NCBI GenBank assembly: GCA_009599575.1
Contig: VWND01000013.1
Span: 310,001-374,000 of the forward strand
Length of the DNA stretch: 64,000 nt
From: Blumeriella jaapii
Lineage: Eukaryota > Ascomycota > Leotiomycetes > Helotiales > Drepanopezizaceae
Reading direction: 5' to 3'
Numbering within the stretch: position 1 is the first letter of the stretch; each line of letters starts with the position of its first letter. The position numbers were made by a program, and so were the translations under genes. The notes beneath the pieces are model-generated. The model was given only the letters and a program-made list of their open reading frames with translations. It was not told the origin of the DNA and made no database searches. This document shows, one piece after another, positions 45,936-60,010 of this stretch.

Positions 45936-47566
45936 ATGGCAGACGAACTCCCGCTCCCCAAACTTTCCTGCTCTCCAGCAACCGAGTCCTTTGCCCAAGG
46001 CGCCGCGCGGAAACGCGTCCGTCTGAGCAGCCCTCCTGTGTCTAGTGATCCGCTGTTCTCCGACGACTTCGATGAGCCATCTGCAGAGAACTACACACGA
46101 GAACGTAGGAAGAGGAAGTTCCGCGGGCCATGGTTTTCGCAGAAGCCGGAACCAGAACCAGAACCAGATTCGCACGGATTGAGCGAGACAGAGCCGAAAA
46201 GGGTAAAAAGACCGTTCGAGAGACAATTCGACAGCGGAGTATTCATGGGCAGCGATGGGACAGATATGGATGAGGCAATTGAGGTTGCCAGTGCTGTGAC
46301 ACCATCTGGGTTGCCTGAGAGACTGGTGGGGGCTAATCGCACCCTGAGGGAGCCGGATGCAGAGGAAGTCGCGAGAAGGCAGATTGAGCTGTGTTTGGAG
46401 GAGGGCAACGAAACTATCGATTTATCGTATGCATTGAAAACCTATATTTTATGCCTAGCTAGCTAATTACCTACAGATCAAAATTCTTAACTACGCTGTC
46501 TAATGCCACGTTAAGACCTCTGGCAACCTTCACCCGTATCCCCCGCGGGACTGTCGACGGCTCGCACAAGCTCGAGCCAAAACTGAAGCTATTCCTATCT
46601 TCAAATAGCTTGAAAACCATCCCCGGAGAGCTGTTCAATCTCGAGCGTCTCGTGGTCTTGACATTACGCAACAACGAGCTCCGTGAGCTGCCCCCGTGCA
46701 TCGCTAAGCTCAGGAATCTACGTGAGCTCAACGTGTCTCAGAATGGTCTTCGATACCTCCCGTACGAGATGCTTGAGCTTCTCACCAGCGACTGCCACCT
46801 GAGCAGTCTCAACATACATCCAAATCGGTTCCATGAAGCATATTTTCCGAGTGTTGCACTCAATCGAACGGAGGAAGATGTGCAGATTAAGATCGGGCTT
46901 GCGAATCGCTCACGCAAACACCCTCTGCAGAACACCGCAGCATCGGCCTACATCACCAAACCTCTCTGGGCTGATTGGAACACGAACTGGAAAGTCGAGT
47001 TTCGAGCACGTACGGAAGTCAGATATTTCGATATCACAGGCAGGCTCCTCAAAGGACCTGTCTTCCCCTCCTTAGAAGACGACGCATCGCAGTTTTCCAC
47101 GCACTCGATACCAGTAGTGGACACTGAAGACGTGCCTCGACCCCCGGTATCTCACAATGGCAAACTCTCTCGCTCTCCATCTCTCATCGAGGTCTCTCTC
47201 AACGCCTGTTCCAAAACACCACAACTCCCGTACCTGACCGAGATGCTTCCTAAAGACTGTCCAGGCTACCTGCACAAGCTTCTAGCCGACGCTGCCGCGA
47301 AAAAAGAGTCTGGAGGCAGCCAGTGCACAATTTGTCGACGCAACTTCGTGCTGCCTCGCACAGAGTGGATCGAGTGGTGGGAGATTGCCAAGAATCCGGA
47401 TTTTGGAGAGGGAATGGCGCTTAGCGCTGCGAGTCCATTGAGGGGTGTGGAAAACGATCGGGATGTCTTGGAGAGTATGGTGCCGTTGATGAGGCGGGGG
47501 TGCAGTTGGCTCTGTGTGCCAGAACAGCTGGTGAAGCGGGATCTTCAGGAAGATGCGACGTCGTGA
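45936..47566 (+). CDS. Leucine-rich-repeat protein with C-terminal cysteine motif
   Basis: Exons 45936-46426 and 46477-47566 (50-bp intron) give 526 aa. The N-terminal 160 residues are disordered and basic (RKRVRLSS, RERRKRKFRGPWF, PKRVKRPFER), with likely nuclear localisation signals and a short PEPEPEP run. Three leucine-rich repeats follow at about 200-262 (LKLFLSSNSLKTIP, LVVLTLRNNELRELP, LRELNVSQNGLRYLP), of the type that binds other proteins. Near the C-terminus CTICRRNFVLPRTEWIEWW and CSWLCVPEQL provide paired cysteines that could bind zinc. The architecture recurs in filamentous ascomycetes to my knowledge, but the function is unknown. Confidence 0.82.
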
Positions 47567-48419
47567 AACGTACCAAGGGAGCGATACTGCTGATGATGAT
47601 GGTATTAATTAACGTCTAGCAGATAGCGAGCTTGCAACGCTGCAGGTTTAGGACCTCCTCAGGAACACGGAAACGTGCCAAGTCCAAGATTTCCGTACAA
47701 CGCGAACACGTGTTAAGGGAGTCAAAAGTGCGAGTGGAAAACAGATTTTGTTCAAATGTAAATACATACCGAGTATTTCATACCGCGGTATCGCAGCCTT
47801 TTTCCAACATTGTTAACCCCATTTTGCAATTGAGCCCAATCGCAAGTTTTCTTTTGCACGTATGTCGTACACACCAGAAAGCCAATCGCAATTGTTACAG
47901 TATGGTAAAATCGTGTGACAGAAAGGCTCGGAACCGCTCGCTTACGGAAAAGAAGCCGTTTCGTATCGAAGACTTATTTTTGGCTTTTCAACCTTTTGTC
48001 AAATGCAACGAAGCTTTTTCAGCCGCAGAAAAAACTGGATGAATGTCAATCTAAAAAGCTGAAGGCTTAGCACGTAATCTAGCTGCGGCCTCACACCGAA
48101 GGGTCGCGGGGAAGCGATCCTGAAGCGAGGGCGCTCAGAGTATATGGATTTGTCTTAGCATCGTATCTGACTCATGATCGCCTTCCGGTGTTTCGCGATG
48201 TCTCTATCATTCTTCACATAGATGTGTGTGCCGAATAGGTATATGTAAAACAACAACAAAGTTGTGCTCGCAAGCCCACTCTTGCGGAACAATCTCGGAA
48301 ATCCATGGGTGAGGGGGTTGCTTGTCTTGGTCTTGCGGGGAAAGCAGTACAGAAAGACTCGGAGTGAATATAAATGCATGGCGTACAACATTCGATTGAC
48401 TGCTGATAAAACAGATTTC

Positions 48420-48837
48420 TTCATTGCAGCCCCTCCCTCCCCAGGCAGTCAAGATAAAGGGACCACAGCCAAGCTAGATTTATACCAGCCAAGCTAGATT
48501 TATACCAGCCAAACTAGATTCATGACAGCCAAGCTAGATTTCATTCTATTTTGGTGTAGTAGGCGGGAAACAATACCAAATTTCATGCTGTTTATTAGGC
48601 TGCTTTTCTTCTCATATCTCGGAAGTCACCTAGTAGCTTTTACAACCGCGTTTGCGTGATATTCCACAACAGTAGCTAATCGATATCAACAGACAGTACG
48701 ATACAAACCAAATGTAGATAGCGGCCACAACGCAATTGAGAAGTGGGCAGATTTTGCCAAGTTGGATTGGTTTGAAATCTAGCTTGGCTGTGTTCCCTCT
48801 ATCTTGGCTGTCGGGGGGGGGGGGATGATGCAATGAA
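48420..48837. mobile_element. Inverted-repeat (foldback/MITE-like) element with internal 20-bp tandem repeats
   Basis: Both ends start TTCATTGCA when read inward. The inner 36 bases of the arms (left 48446-48481 and its inverted partner at 48775-48810) differ at only about four positions and share CACAGCCAAGCTAGATTT. Arms are about 62 bp. Between the outer and inner parts the left arm has CCCCTCCCTCCCC and the right a pure G/C run. No reading frame for a transposase. I could not define a clear target-site duplication, so the class is open. Confidence 0.65.
48466..48545 (+). repeat. Four tandem copies of a 20-bp unit
   Basis: Unit CAGCCAAGCTAGATTTATAC occurs twice exactly (48466-48505) and twice with changes at the end (48506-48545). 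The first copy is part of the left arm of the inverted-repeat element, so the array seems to have grown from the arm. Confidence 0.85.
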
Positions 48838-49424
48838 TGACCTTCTGGCAGGAAATGTGCTGTACAGTACATCCGTGATCGTCAGTTAAATTTGATCGAT
48901 CTGTTGATCTCCAGACTTTAAACCCGCAGAATCGCTAAATTTAGAATGCAGATCTGCAGTTTCGTCTGTTACAATGCTTACGTCGTAAACTCGTGGCTAA
49001 TGTGGGGACTGGTTGCGTGCCGAACATCGGCCTTATGAATTGATATACTTCCAACGTTCATCCGGTGTGGGACAAATTGGGGTCTTCTTTTCCTGCTACA
49101 ATGGATTTGCTAGACCTTTTCGAAAACCTGACAACCGTCCATTAGTCATGAAATGTTATTGGTTGATTCGGTTTGAAGTAAAATGCCAATGACAGCCACC
49201 GTTCTGTTTTGATTGTTGTTGCTTCCACCACCCATCGAATGCTGCGCACCCGCAGCACCGACAATACATATAATAAGCAGATCTCCATGTTCAAAGTCTC
49301 TTCAAGCAAGTAAGCCTGTCTTTGGTTCCTGCTGTCTATCTTTATCTTTTCCTGTCGTCTTAAGTTTCCTTATCGTCTTTTCATGTCGACTTGAGAGATC
49401 CGTGATCCTCGACATTCTTTCAAA

Positions 49425-51833
<2,409 letters not shown>

Positions 51834-52844
51834 GCGTTCAAGGCCTCGCTGCTTCTGTCGCATGGATGTCCTCATTCCACGCCGCCAGCAAGAGCCTCCT
51901 GACAGCCCTGGCAGAGAGCTAGATGATCTGGCTGGGCCGGGCGTCGTACATGTATACATAGTATGAAGGCAGGCCCTCATTTTCACGGGAACGAACGGGA
52001 TTGTATTATTTATCAATTTCTTGGGTTACAAATTTCTTTGCTCTGGCATGGAGACTATACATAGAAACAAACATGTTGTGAAAAACTACAGTGTCTTGAG
52101 TGGTTCTTGTGTATTACATCTCACACTATCAATGCCGATAAATCGATCCCAAAACCCAATTTTCTCACTTAGGGTGGATTAAGCGACGATAAGTAAACAC
52201 GACTTCTCCACAGCTCTCCTGAGTCCCCTTGATACTCAGACGACCGCAGATACAATCCCACTGGATGTATGGTCTTACTTATACTATCGAGGAGTTGTGG
52301 ATGGCTGGATATCGTGATCTAAAAGCATGGTAATGAAAAAGAGCATTCTCTGTACGATCATACTCACTTATTTTTTTCAAAATACCCGAGAACGCTTATC
52401 ATTGCGAATCCTCCTTTTTCGCTTGCCATCTTGTAGTCGTAGAATTAAGTGGTGTGTTATTCATGGATATGTCCATAGAATCAGATAACCTTCCAGAGGT
52501 ATGATACTGATGATGATGCGCATCGTGGCTTCCTTCTCATGATCACCACCGCATTCCTTTACTTCATCAGATCTAATTCCGAGTCTATACCAACCATACG
52601 AGTTCCATAACCAGCTTTTTATCCCACCATTTTACCAAATATCATTAAGCCAAACCATAGGATAAGCTCTACGCTATCATCGGATAGATAACATGCCTGG
52701 ACAGCTTGAGAAAGCCATACGTTGGTTTTGCTGCCAAGTGAGCCAGCCACTCTCCCCCCCCCCCCCCCCCGAGACCGATGCAATAACCACTAATCCACCG
52801 TTCCAAAGTGCAAGGATGGAATCGGAAACTCTATCCCTCACTAT

Positions 52845-53120
52845 ATGACAGCCGAGGAGCGCATCTGGAAGAAAGACGACGCGCGCACCCACCTACTCTG
52901 CAGCAACATAAATTGCAGCTTGTCGTCGGCTGGCGCCGAGACCGCACACAAGCGCTGTGGCGACTGTCGCGAGATCACCGAGAACTACATCACCTTGCGC
53001 CATTGCGACCTCAGGTGGCTGGACTGGGTGGCGACGAATACTCGGCGCTCGACTCGAGCACGATGGATAGGGAGGGGGGACCCGGGCGAGGGCAGGGGAG
53101 AAGACTCAGGAAATGAATAG
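52845..53120 (+). CDS. Doubtful small hypothetical protein, 91 aa
   Basis: An ATG-started frame with several cysteines (HLLCSNINCS, RCGDCREI, LRHCDL). The first half looks like protein; the end is Arg/Gly-rich and less convincing. No family recognised, no intron or promoter evidence. Could be one exon of a larger gene or chance. Confidence 0.25.
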   Translation: MTAEERIWKKDDARTHLLCSNINCSLSSAGAETAHKRCGDCREITENYITLRHCDLRWLDWVATNTRRSTRARWIGRGDPGEGRGEDSGNE

Positions 53121-54205
53121 GTGTTGTTAGGTTTCGGATGGGATTGGTTTGAGTCACGCTGGTCGGGGACCTTGGATCGGTATGAGCTGCTCGTGTCTCT
53201 GTATACATAAGCGTTGAGCCTTGTAGTGGATTTGAATCCAAGCCATTTGACCCAATGTAGGTACAGTACCTAGGTGTGCTGGGCCTTTGCCCGAGGTGCA
53301 CAGTACGTGCTAAGACCGAGATGATCATTGTTCCGAGACGACAATCTTCACTCGAGGATAAATCACAAGAACACCCCCAGGTATGGGGCGGTTGCTTTAT
53401 GTCTGGCAGTTTTAAATTTTGAGTTCCAACACGGTGTGCATGAAGTAGTAGAGCCGTCCATTTAATCTCCTGCAAAGACAGACGGGAGTTAACAAGATGC
53501 GAAATCATAAGCTGTTCTCACATTAAGCCGGGCTCCTGTATTTGTAACTTGCAGTAATTAGCCTTCAGACGGACCAGGCCATCACCGGCGAGTTGTCGAG
53601 TCTCGTTTGTTGCTTCGGAGGAGGAAGTACAATGCGAAATCATCAGGGAAACAGATGTAAGATTGAGAGCATTCACGTCGAGCGTACTTATGACAGTACA
53701 TGCAAGCACTGATTCTCTCTCCTGCTACAGTATGTACCATCTGCAGATGATCCATCTGGGGAGGGAGCACGCCAAGAGACAGACAGACAGGCCCAGACCC
53801 AGACCCGAACCTAAACCTAAACACAAACCAACTCCAACCCAAACCCGAACAGACTCAGAGCGGAAAGCTTGGCTCTGACTTCGGCGCTCTTGGGCACCGA
53901 GTCACGTCGTATCGCGCACAAGTCATGCCTGGCGCGCGCGATCGCGATCGAGCATGTTGCGAGTAAGGTGCGAGGGTAGTTAGTTGGGCGCCGGTGGACG
54001 GGGTTGGGGGAGGGTTGGTTGGTGCGGCTACGGGAGATTGGAAAATGAGGGAGGGATGTACTTACTTACTTACTCAACTTGTCTACTTACTTAGGTAGGT
54101 AGTTAGGTACTGCTTGTTTGTTGGGCTGATCTGGTGGGTGGGATATAAAATTGGGATGGGAATCAGGGATGTGGAATATGTGGGAACTGGGGGAAGGAAA
54201 TATGG

Positions 54206-54208
<3 letters not shown>

Positions 54209-54268
<60 letters not shown>
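54209..54268 (+). repeat. (GA)n microsatellite, about 30 units
   Basis: Uninterrupted AG dinucleotide run of about 60 bases. Confidence 0.95.
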
Positions 54269-54270
<2 letters not shown>

Positions 54271-55176
54271 TTGTCTGGCTGATCAATAAATCAACGAGGA
54301 AATGGTGCTGGTCACCTAGGCAGACAGCTTGGGTCAGGACTGTTTCACATGGCACCTTTTCATGACAGCCTAGAGGCAGAGCACAACTCGTTCATTACAA
54401 GTAGACAAAGAGAATTAGAGTACAAGAATGTCCGGAGGCATCTTTCAAATCCACCTCTTCACTCCCACTAAATAAATTACCACCCACCTCACGAACCAAC
54501 CTCCAGGCCACCTCCCGGGGCTACAGCTCTCGCCAGCCCACCGTCCCTCCGCGATCAACCTAACAACCAGAACCTAAGCCAAGTATACAACAAGGCCAAC
54601 CTATGCATACAGCATCCCCCTACCGTCCCCTCAGCCTCAACCCCCCAAGATCCCTCGGACCACGCACAAAAAAGATCCTACTGCGCGATCCGACACCAAC
54701 TCGCAGACGGAGCTGCAAGCATCAAGAAATAGTAGAAAGATGGAGCCGCCTAAGCTGCTCACAGATAAAGCGCACGTGCGAAGCGGAAGAAGGAGAAGAA
54801 AACGTGCGCTGTGTACGGGGTATGGGTGAAGCGAAGTTGTTGTTCGAAGGCATGCATGCGCGTCGTCACCGAAGAAAGGGGGTATCGATCATCGCTCAAA
54901 TTCCATCATACGTAGTACGTAAGACGTAAGATGGGAAAGATGTGTGGTATCGGGAACAAGTTCATCAAGCCGTAAATGTCCATCCAGCGCTCGCTCAGAA
55001 GAAGGGAGCGAGCGGTGAGTGGACCCGTAATGAAGGAGGTGGATAAACGTATCAAAGAGTGCGGGAGGACACAATGGGTTGTGCCGTGACGAAGAAGCGA
55101 GGAATGCGGTTGTCGCGTGGCCGAGAATCGCATGGCCACGACATCAGCGGAAGATGCGCATTGCCACTGCAGTCAT

Positions 55177-55605
55177 CTACAACATCATCGCAACGGCGCA
55201 AGCGACCAGGCCAGCTCCCCCCACCCACGATCCACTCAAGCTGTTCGCCGCACTGGTGAAGCCAGGCAGGGTGTTTGCCGGGGCGCCAGGTGCAGTGCCT
55301 GATGGAACATACTTGTTCACGACTGTTGGGCCATTGGTGGGCACCGTGGTGTTGTAGGATGGGTAGGTGGCGTAGACGCTGGTGACGACTTCCGAGACGG
55401 TGATGGTCTTGGTGAGGTAGGCGGTGGAAGTGACGGACACAGTTGGCATGACGGCCGCTGGGTAGGAAGCGGGCGGGTTGGGGTCGACAACTGGGTAGGG
55501 AGCGGGCGGGTTGGCTTCGACAGCTGGGTAGGTCGCGGGCGGGTTGGCTTCGGCAGCGGCCAGCAGGGGCAAGAGCGCCGCCGCGGTGAGGAAGGTCAGG
55601 CGCAT
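55177..55605 (-). CDS. Small GPI-anchored cell-surface protein, 142 aa
   Basis: Not assigned to a family. The design is clear: signal peptide (MRLTFLTAAALLPLLAAA), then three short tandem repeats (EANPPATYPAV, EANPPAPYPVV, DPNPPASYPAA), a Thr/Ser/Val-rich middle (VSVTSTAYLTKTITVSEVV) suited to O-mannosylation, and a C-terminal small-residue site followed by a hydrophobic tail (GAGLVACAVAMML) typical of GPI attachment. It should be a plasma-membrane or wall protein. Single exon with ATG at 55605. Function unknown. Confidence 0.75.
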   Translation of the reverse strand: MRLTFLTAAALLPLLAAAEANPPATYPAVEANPPAPYPVVDPNPPASYPAAVMPTVSVTSTAYLTKTITVSEVVTSVYATYPSYNTTVPTNGPTVVNKYVPSGTAPGAPANTLPGFTSAANSLSGSWVGGAGLVACAVAMML

Positions 55606-58600
55606 TGTCTCGTGAGGAATATGATGAAGTGCGAAAATGTTGTTGCGATTGCGATTGTGATTGCGATTGCGATTGCGACGCGACGGCGACTGTTGTTTCG
55701 AAGAGGGCGAAGATCAAGTATCGAATGCGCGAATCGCAGAAGGTGGGGTAGACAGCAAGATATAGCAGGTATGTCGTGGTTCAGGCAATTGTTTGAAGAG
55801 ATCGTGTTTGAAGAGATCGTGTTTGGATCGTGGGTAGGATACTCGGGTTTGCGACAAGATGCGACACGATGCGACGGGATGCGACAGAACAAGCGACTCC
55901 GCGAATGGTGCGATGGCGGGCTTGCGGTGGAAGTCGAGGAAGGAAGGAAGTAATGGTGATGGGGATGAAGAGTATATGAAAGATTCACAGGACCAAGAGA
56001 GAAACTCTGCCAACGGAGTCTGTGGTTGCAAGATCAGAAGGATGGGGATGGTGAGGGGGAGCAAGAGGAGAGCGAGAGAGGGATGGGCGGAGAGGGAGAA
56101 GTTAAGTGGAAGAAGTAGCGTCGAAGGTGACTAAGCCGCTGGCACGTGACGGCCCGTGGTCGATATTCGTGTCTGGCCGCCTTCGGGTCTGGCCGCAAAT
56201 GAAATCAGAATGGATGGCAATACACAGACAGCACTGATGGTCGGGTCAACGAAAACAGCGCAGCTGTCTCCAGTCTGGACGGGAGTGAGTGAATAAGTGA
56301 GTGAGTGAATGAATGAATAAACGAACAAATAAACGGACGAACGAACGAACGAAGAAGATGCGATTTGGTGGTAAGTATCTGTAGGTCCTGTATGTAGGTA
56401 CTGTGCTAGACACTAGGCGAGGCGAGATAACCGTTGTTGACTTTCCCCCACACCGATATACTCCAGCTAGTCATGGAGGATCGAGAAGCTTTTCTCCCTC
56501 AAACCCAATGCTGCTTGTCAACAGTCACGCACACCTTGCTCGGTCACGTACATAATTTCACTCTCTGCATTCCATCCTCTCTCGGCTCCCCGATTGCCTG
56601 CATCACGACCGGCTCTCAACGTTTCCTGCAAGCCTTCTCGGTTAGGGCCGCCAACATCAACAAACGACTTCTCGTTCGATGTATCGATTTGACCTGTTTG
56701 GTGTCCCCTGTCCAGTCACTGTCCAGTCACTGTCCCGTCAGTGTCCATGGTCCCCCGTCACACTGCAATCTTGCAGTACTGTACTGCACCTAAATTATCC
56801 TTTTCACCACACTTACCCCAGCGTGGTCCCTGCCGGTCCCCAGCTATTCCCTGCACGGCCAGGATTGGCCCAAACCCAGCGCGTCTCGCACGCTATATCT
56901 GCGCCCTGTGCCCCTTGGTACCTGGTTCCAAGCCCTAAGGCCCATAGAGAGAGCCGACTAGGTCCGGGGCCGTAGAGAGAGATTGCTATGTACAGTACTG
57001 TACTGTACAGTAGATGATATGATTATCGATTAGCGCCCGCCCATGGACAAGATGGTCGATACTTCACTCTAAAATGACATGGGACGAGGAATGGCCCAGA
57101 GTGATCTTGGGATGAAGATGCTTTGCCTCTCGCATCCAGAGCAAAACATACAGAGCACAGGGGCTGGTTTCGCACCCCACGCATCTGTGGTCTGAGGTGG
57201 TACGCGTTACGGAGTACTGTAAACAACCATGACACACGTACAGTAGTAGCACAGCACTGTACTGTACAACAGCATTTCCCATCCCACCTGCGCATCTCTC
57301 CCCGCCAACGAACGCTCGCGAAAAATCCCGGCGATCTAATGAATTAATCAAAATTAGTCGCCGACCGGCAATTGCCAATCTTTCGGTACTGTACAAGATC
57401 GTCATCATCGTCGGGTTATAATTAATTAAAGGGGCGTCAATTGATATCGGTTGGCTAGCGAGTCCCAATTCCATCTCGCTAAAGAAAGGAACAAGCCCCC
57501 CCCCCCCCCCCCCCGCTTCTCCATATCAAAACACAACGTCGTCGCTAATTCGGAACAGTGGTTGTCGACTGATTTAATCAATGGCCCCACTACTTACCAT
57601 ATCAGTCTCTAATTGCGGGGGTTGTTTACACTTGTCACTTTCTCGGCTTTTTTTCGCTCTTATCGGATCTGCCTAGGTACAGTACTGCACACAGTAGCTT
57701 GCATCGAACTATTCCGAAAACTTCGTTTTCTCTGCTGTTGCGCTGCTGCCCTTCCCTTCCCTGGATGGAGATTGACGATGTACCCATCAGCTAATCTCTG
57801 TAGGGCAAACAACCTTCTTCGCGCACACTATTGATTCCGTACCACGTACCACGTCTCACGTCTCCTCTGCCGCCACACGAGCCGAAACACCGCGTTTGGC
57901 TCGCGTTTGTGTTTGAAGACCTCACAATGCGTTCATCTTAGACCGCACACCGTGCCGGCCCGCCGAGGCAGGACCGGCTCTATCTGTGTCGGTGTACCTA
58001 CAGTATCTCCACACTGTACATACAGTACAGCAGTCTGTGTCTACTAGCCGCGCGGTACCCCAGCCAACTTCACCACTCCGGCTATCCATCTACATACAGT
58101 ACATACTGTACATGTCCAGACAAGTGCCAGAATCCAGTCACCGCTCGTGCGTGTGCTGTTTCGCTTTTCGAAGTTCCGCTTTTCGAAGTTTCGCTTTTCG
58201 CTGTGTGTTTTGGTTTCACGATCTGCGCGTCGAAAGACAAAGACTGGAATGCCTATGCGAGGGCTGTTTCTCTCGCCTTTCCAAACATGCTCACGCTCTG
58301 CCTCAGAACAACCAAACTTTCTCTTCGATCGAGGGCTCTATTGGTACCCCGAGGCTAAAGTCAACGAGTGCGGTCATTTTAGGGTACAATTAGGCATATA
58401 TCGACATGTCTACGGATGGGGCGATTGATACGGAAATAGATCATGAGCGTTTTTATTGATTGGATCTGTTCATCTATTTACTTTCCGGGTTACTATTTTC
58501 GGTGGTTTATTTACTCCTTCCTGCTAACCCCCTTTTTTATGGCCAGGCGAGAAGATGGAAGGGGGGAAGCGACAGCATGAATTCTAGTGGTCCGACCCCG

Positions 58601-60010
58601 ATTCTCCGACGTCACGAAAAGAAGAATCGATACTGAGTACGCAGGTACTGTATAGGTAGTGCATAAATCACGTGCCTTCATGTTCCTCCCTATGTGCTAC
58701 GGTTCCGCCTTCTTGAAGGAATGTTGCGCTCCTGTCGACGAACACTGACTGGGATTCTGTTCTTTGGCCATTGATACAGCGAATAACAGCTACAGTAGGT
58801 AGATAACTTAGGTAAAGTGCATCTCAGATACACGTGATCTACCCGTGAAAACACGCGAGTACCGTGCCTCCTCAGACTCTAAGATATATCATCAAATGCG
58901 AGGAAGATTGTACAGTACTAAGGCTAATGTTGAGATATCTCGGTTTCTACATACCGGGCAACGGCCAAGAGGGATTTTGAAGTGGATTGAACTGGCGCAG
59001 TATGCTCTAAGAAGCACCAAGCGTAAGTGAGGACAACAAGACTCGAGTGGCCCTGTCAATGACTTGCAGCGGCAACTGCACAGGGACAGGGAGATCCTTG
59101 GACGCCAGTCTGCCATCTCGTACAGGTAAGGTTATCGTGAAGGATCAGGAAGAACCGGCAAGCTTTTCGATCCGATCCGATCGCTCTCGCCTAACAATCT
59201 TTGTCCAAATCCACAACCCGACTACGCACATGGCATATCAGCGTACTTGCCTAGTTTTCTCATCTGGTGGTTGATCGGGGCATCGGATGTGGCTCTGGCG
59301 GAAGGGGTCGTCTCCGATCCCCTGATGAGGTAATTGGCGGCGGGATGCGGGTGTTGGTGGGTGAGGGGATGCAAATCGGTTTCTACGCCGTGAGACAGGT
59401 AGGTACTTGATTTTACTGCTATGGTAAAGAGAAGGCGTCTTCAACCGCGGCATGGTGAGATGTAGCTATGGAGGTGGTGGAGGCGGAGATTGTGATGTGG
59501 CCATTAGCATTTAAGAGCGCGCTGGTTAGATGGTTGACCTCCTCAGTAGGTACCTACGTATGAATTGTACTTATTGTACCTACACACAGCACATTCTCAG
59601 TTTTATCACGTCCGCCGGCTTGAGATCTACCTACCAGCCTGGTGAGCCCTCCGGATTACCTTCTTACAGCTCTTGCGAATGCCATTTCCACCACCTAACA
59701 TGCGCCAGATGATGGGTGGACGGCCCCTAAAATGGCAAGTACTGTAGGCTCGGCTAATCACGGAATATAAACACGTCCAGCAGCCGGGCTCTCGAACTGT
59801 ACCAAAGTGCCAAAGCGAAAGAGACGCATTCATTTTCATGAATTGGAAAATCAAGTTGGAAATCTTTCAGCTGAAAGGCAATCCGGAACGCCCTGCTAGC
59901 CTTCAACGCCTGTACCGTGCGATATCCATGTACACGTGAATGTTGAGAACCAGATTTAATCCCACGCGTTACGCCAATGCTCCATCATCGTACATTATAT
60001 GGAGAATTTA
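55606..60010. repeat. 4.4-kb non-coding region rich in GTAC and CCTACC microsatellites
   Basis: No supported gene. Features seen: a GATTGC hexamer array just upstream of the GPI gene (55643-55675), GACGGGATGCGAC-like repeats (55855-55885), GAAT/GAAC tetranucleotides (56286-56352), CAGTCACTGTC repeats (56710-56740), GTACTGTAC clusters (56990-57012, 57240-57265, 58010-58110), a C run at 57496-57514, three TTCGCTTTTCGAAG copies (58160-58200), and CACGTG sites near 56143, 58671 and 58831. Confidence 0.55.

Larger units (their letters stand above)
47567..49424. other. Intergenic with inverted-repeat element
   Basis: 1.9 kb without a gene. It contains the inverted-repeat element at 48420-48837. 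The right end is the promoter of the AA9 gene, with a T/C-rich leader (49335-49385). Confidence 0.55.
51834..55176. other. Long non-coding region
   Basis: 3.3 kb with no firm gene. It contains a C run at 52757-52770, a GA dinucleotide array at 54209-54268, CCTAGG/TACC tracts at 53258-53272 and 54060-54112, and an AAACC-type tract near 53805-53840. A weak candidate frame at 52845-53120 is listed separately. Confidence 0.5.

Noticed and set aside
54603..54929. Frame with CSQIKRTCEAEE resembling a Zn2Cys6 finger
   Set aside because: The six-cysteine spacing of Zn2Cys6 proteins is not met and the rest is low-quality sequence.
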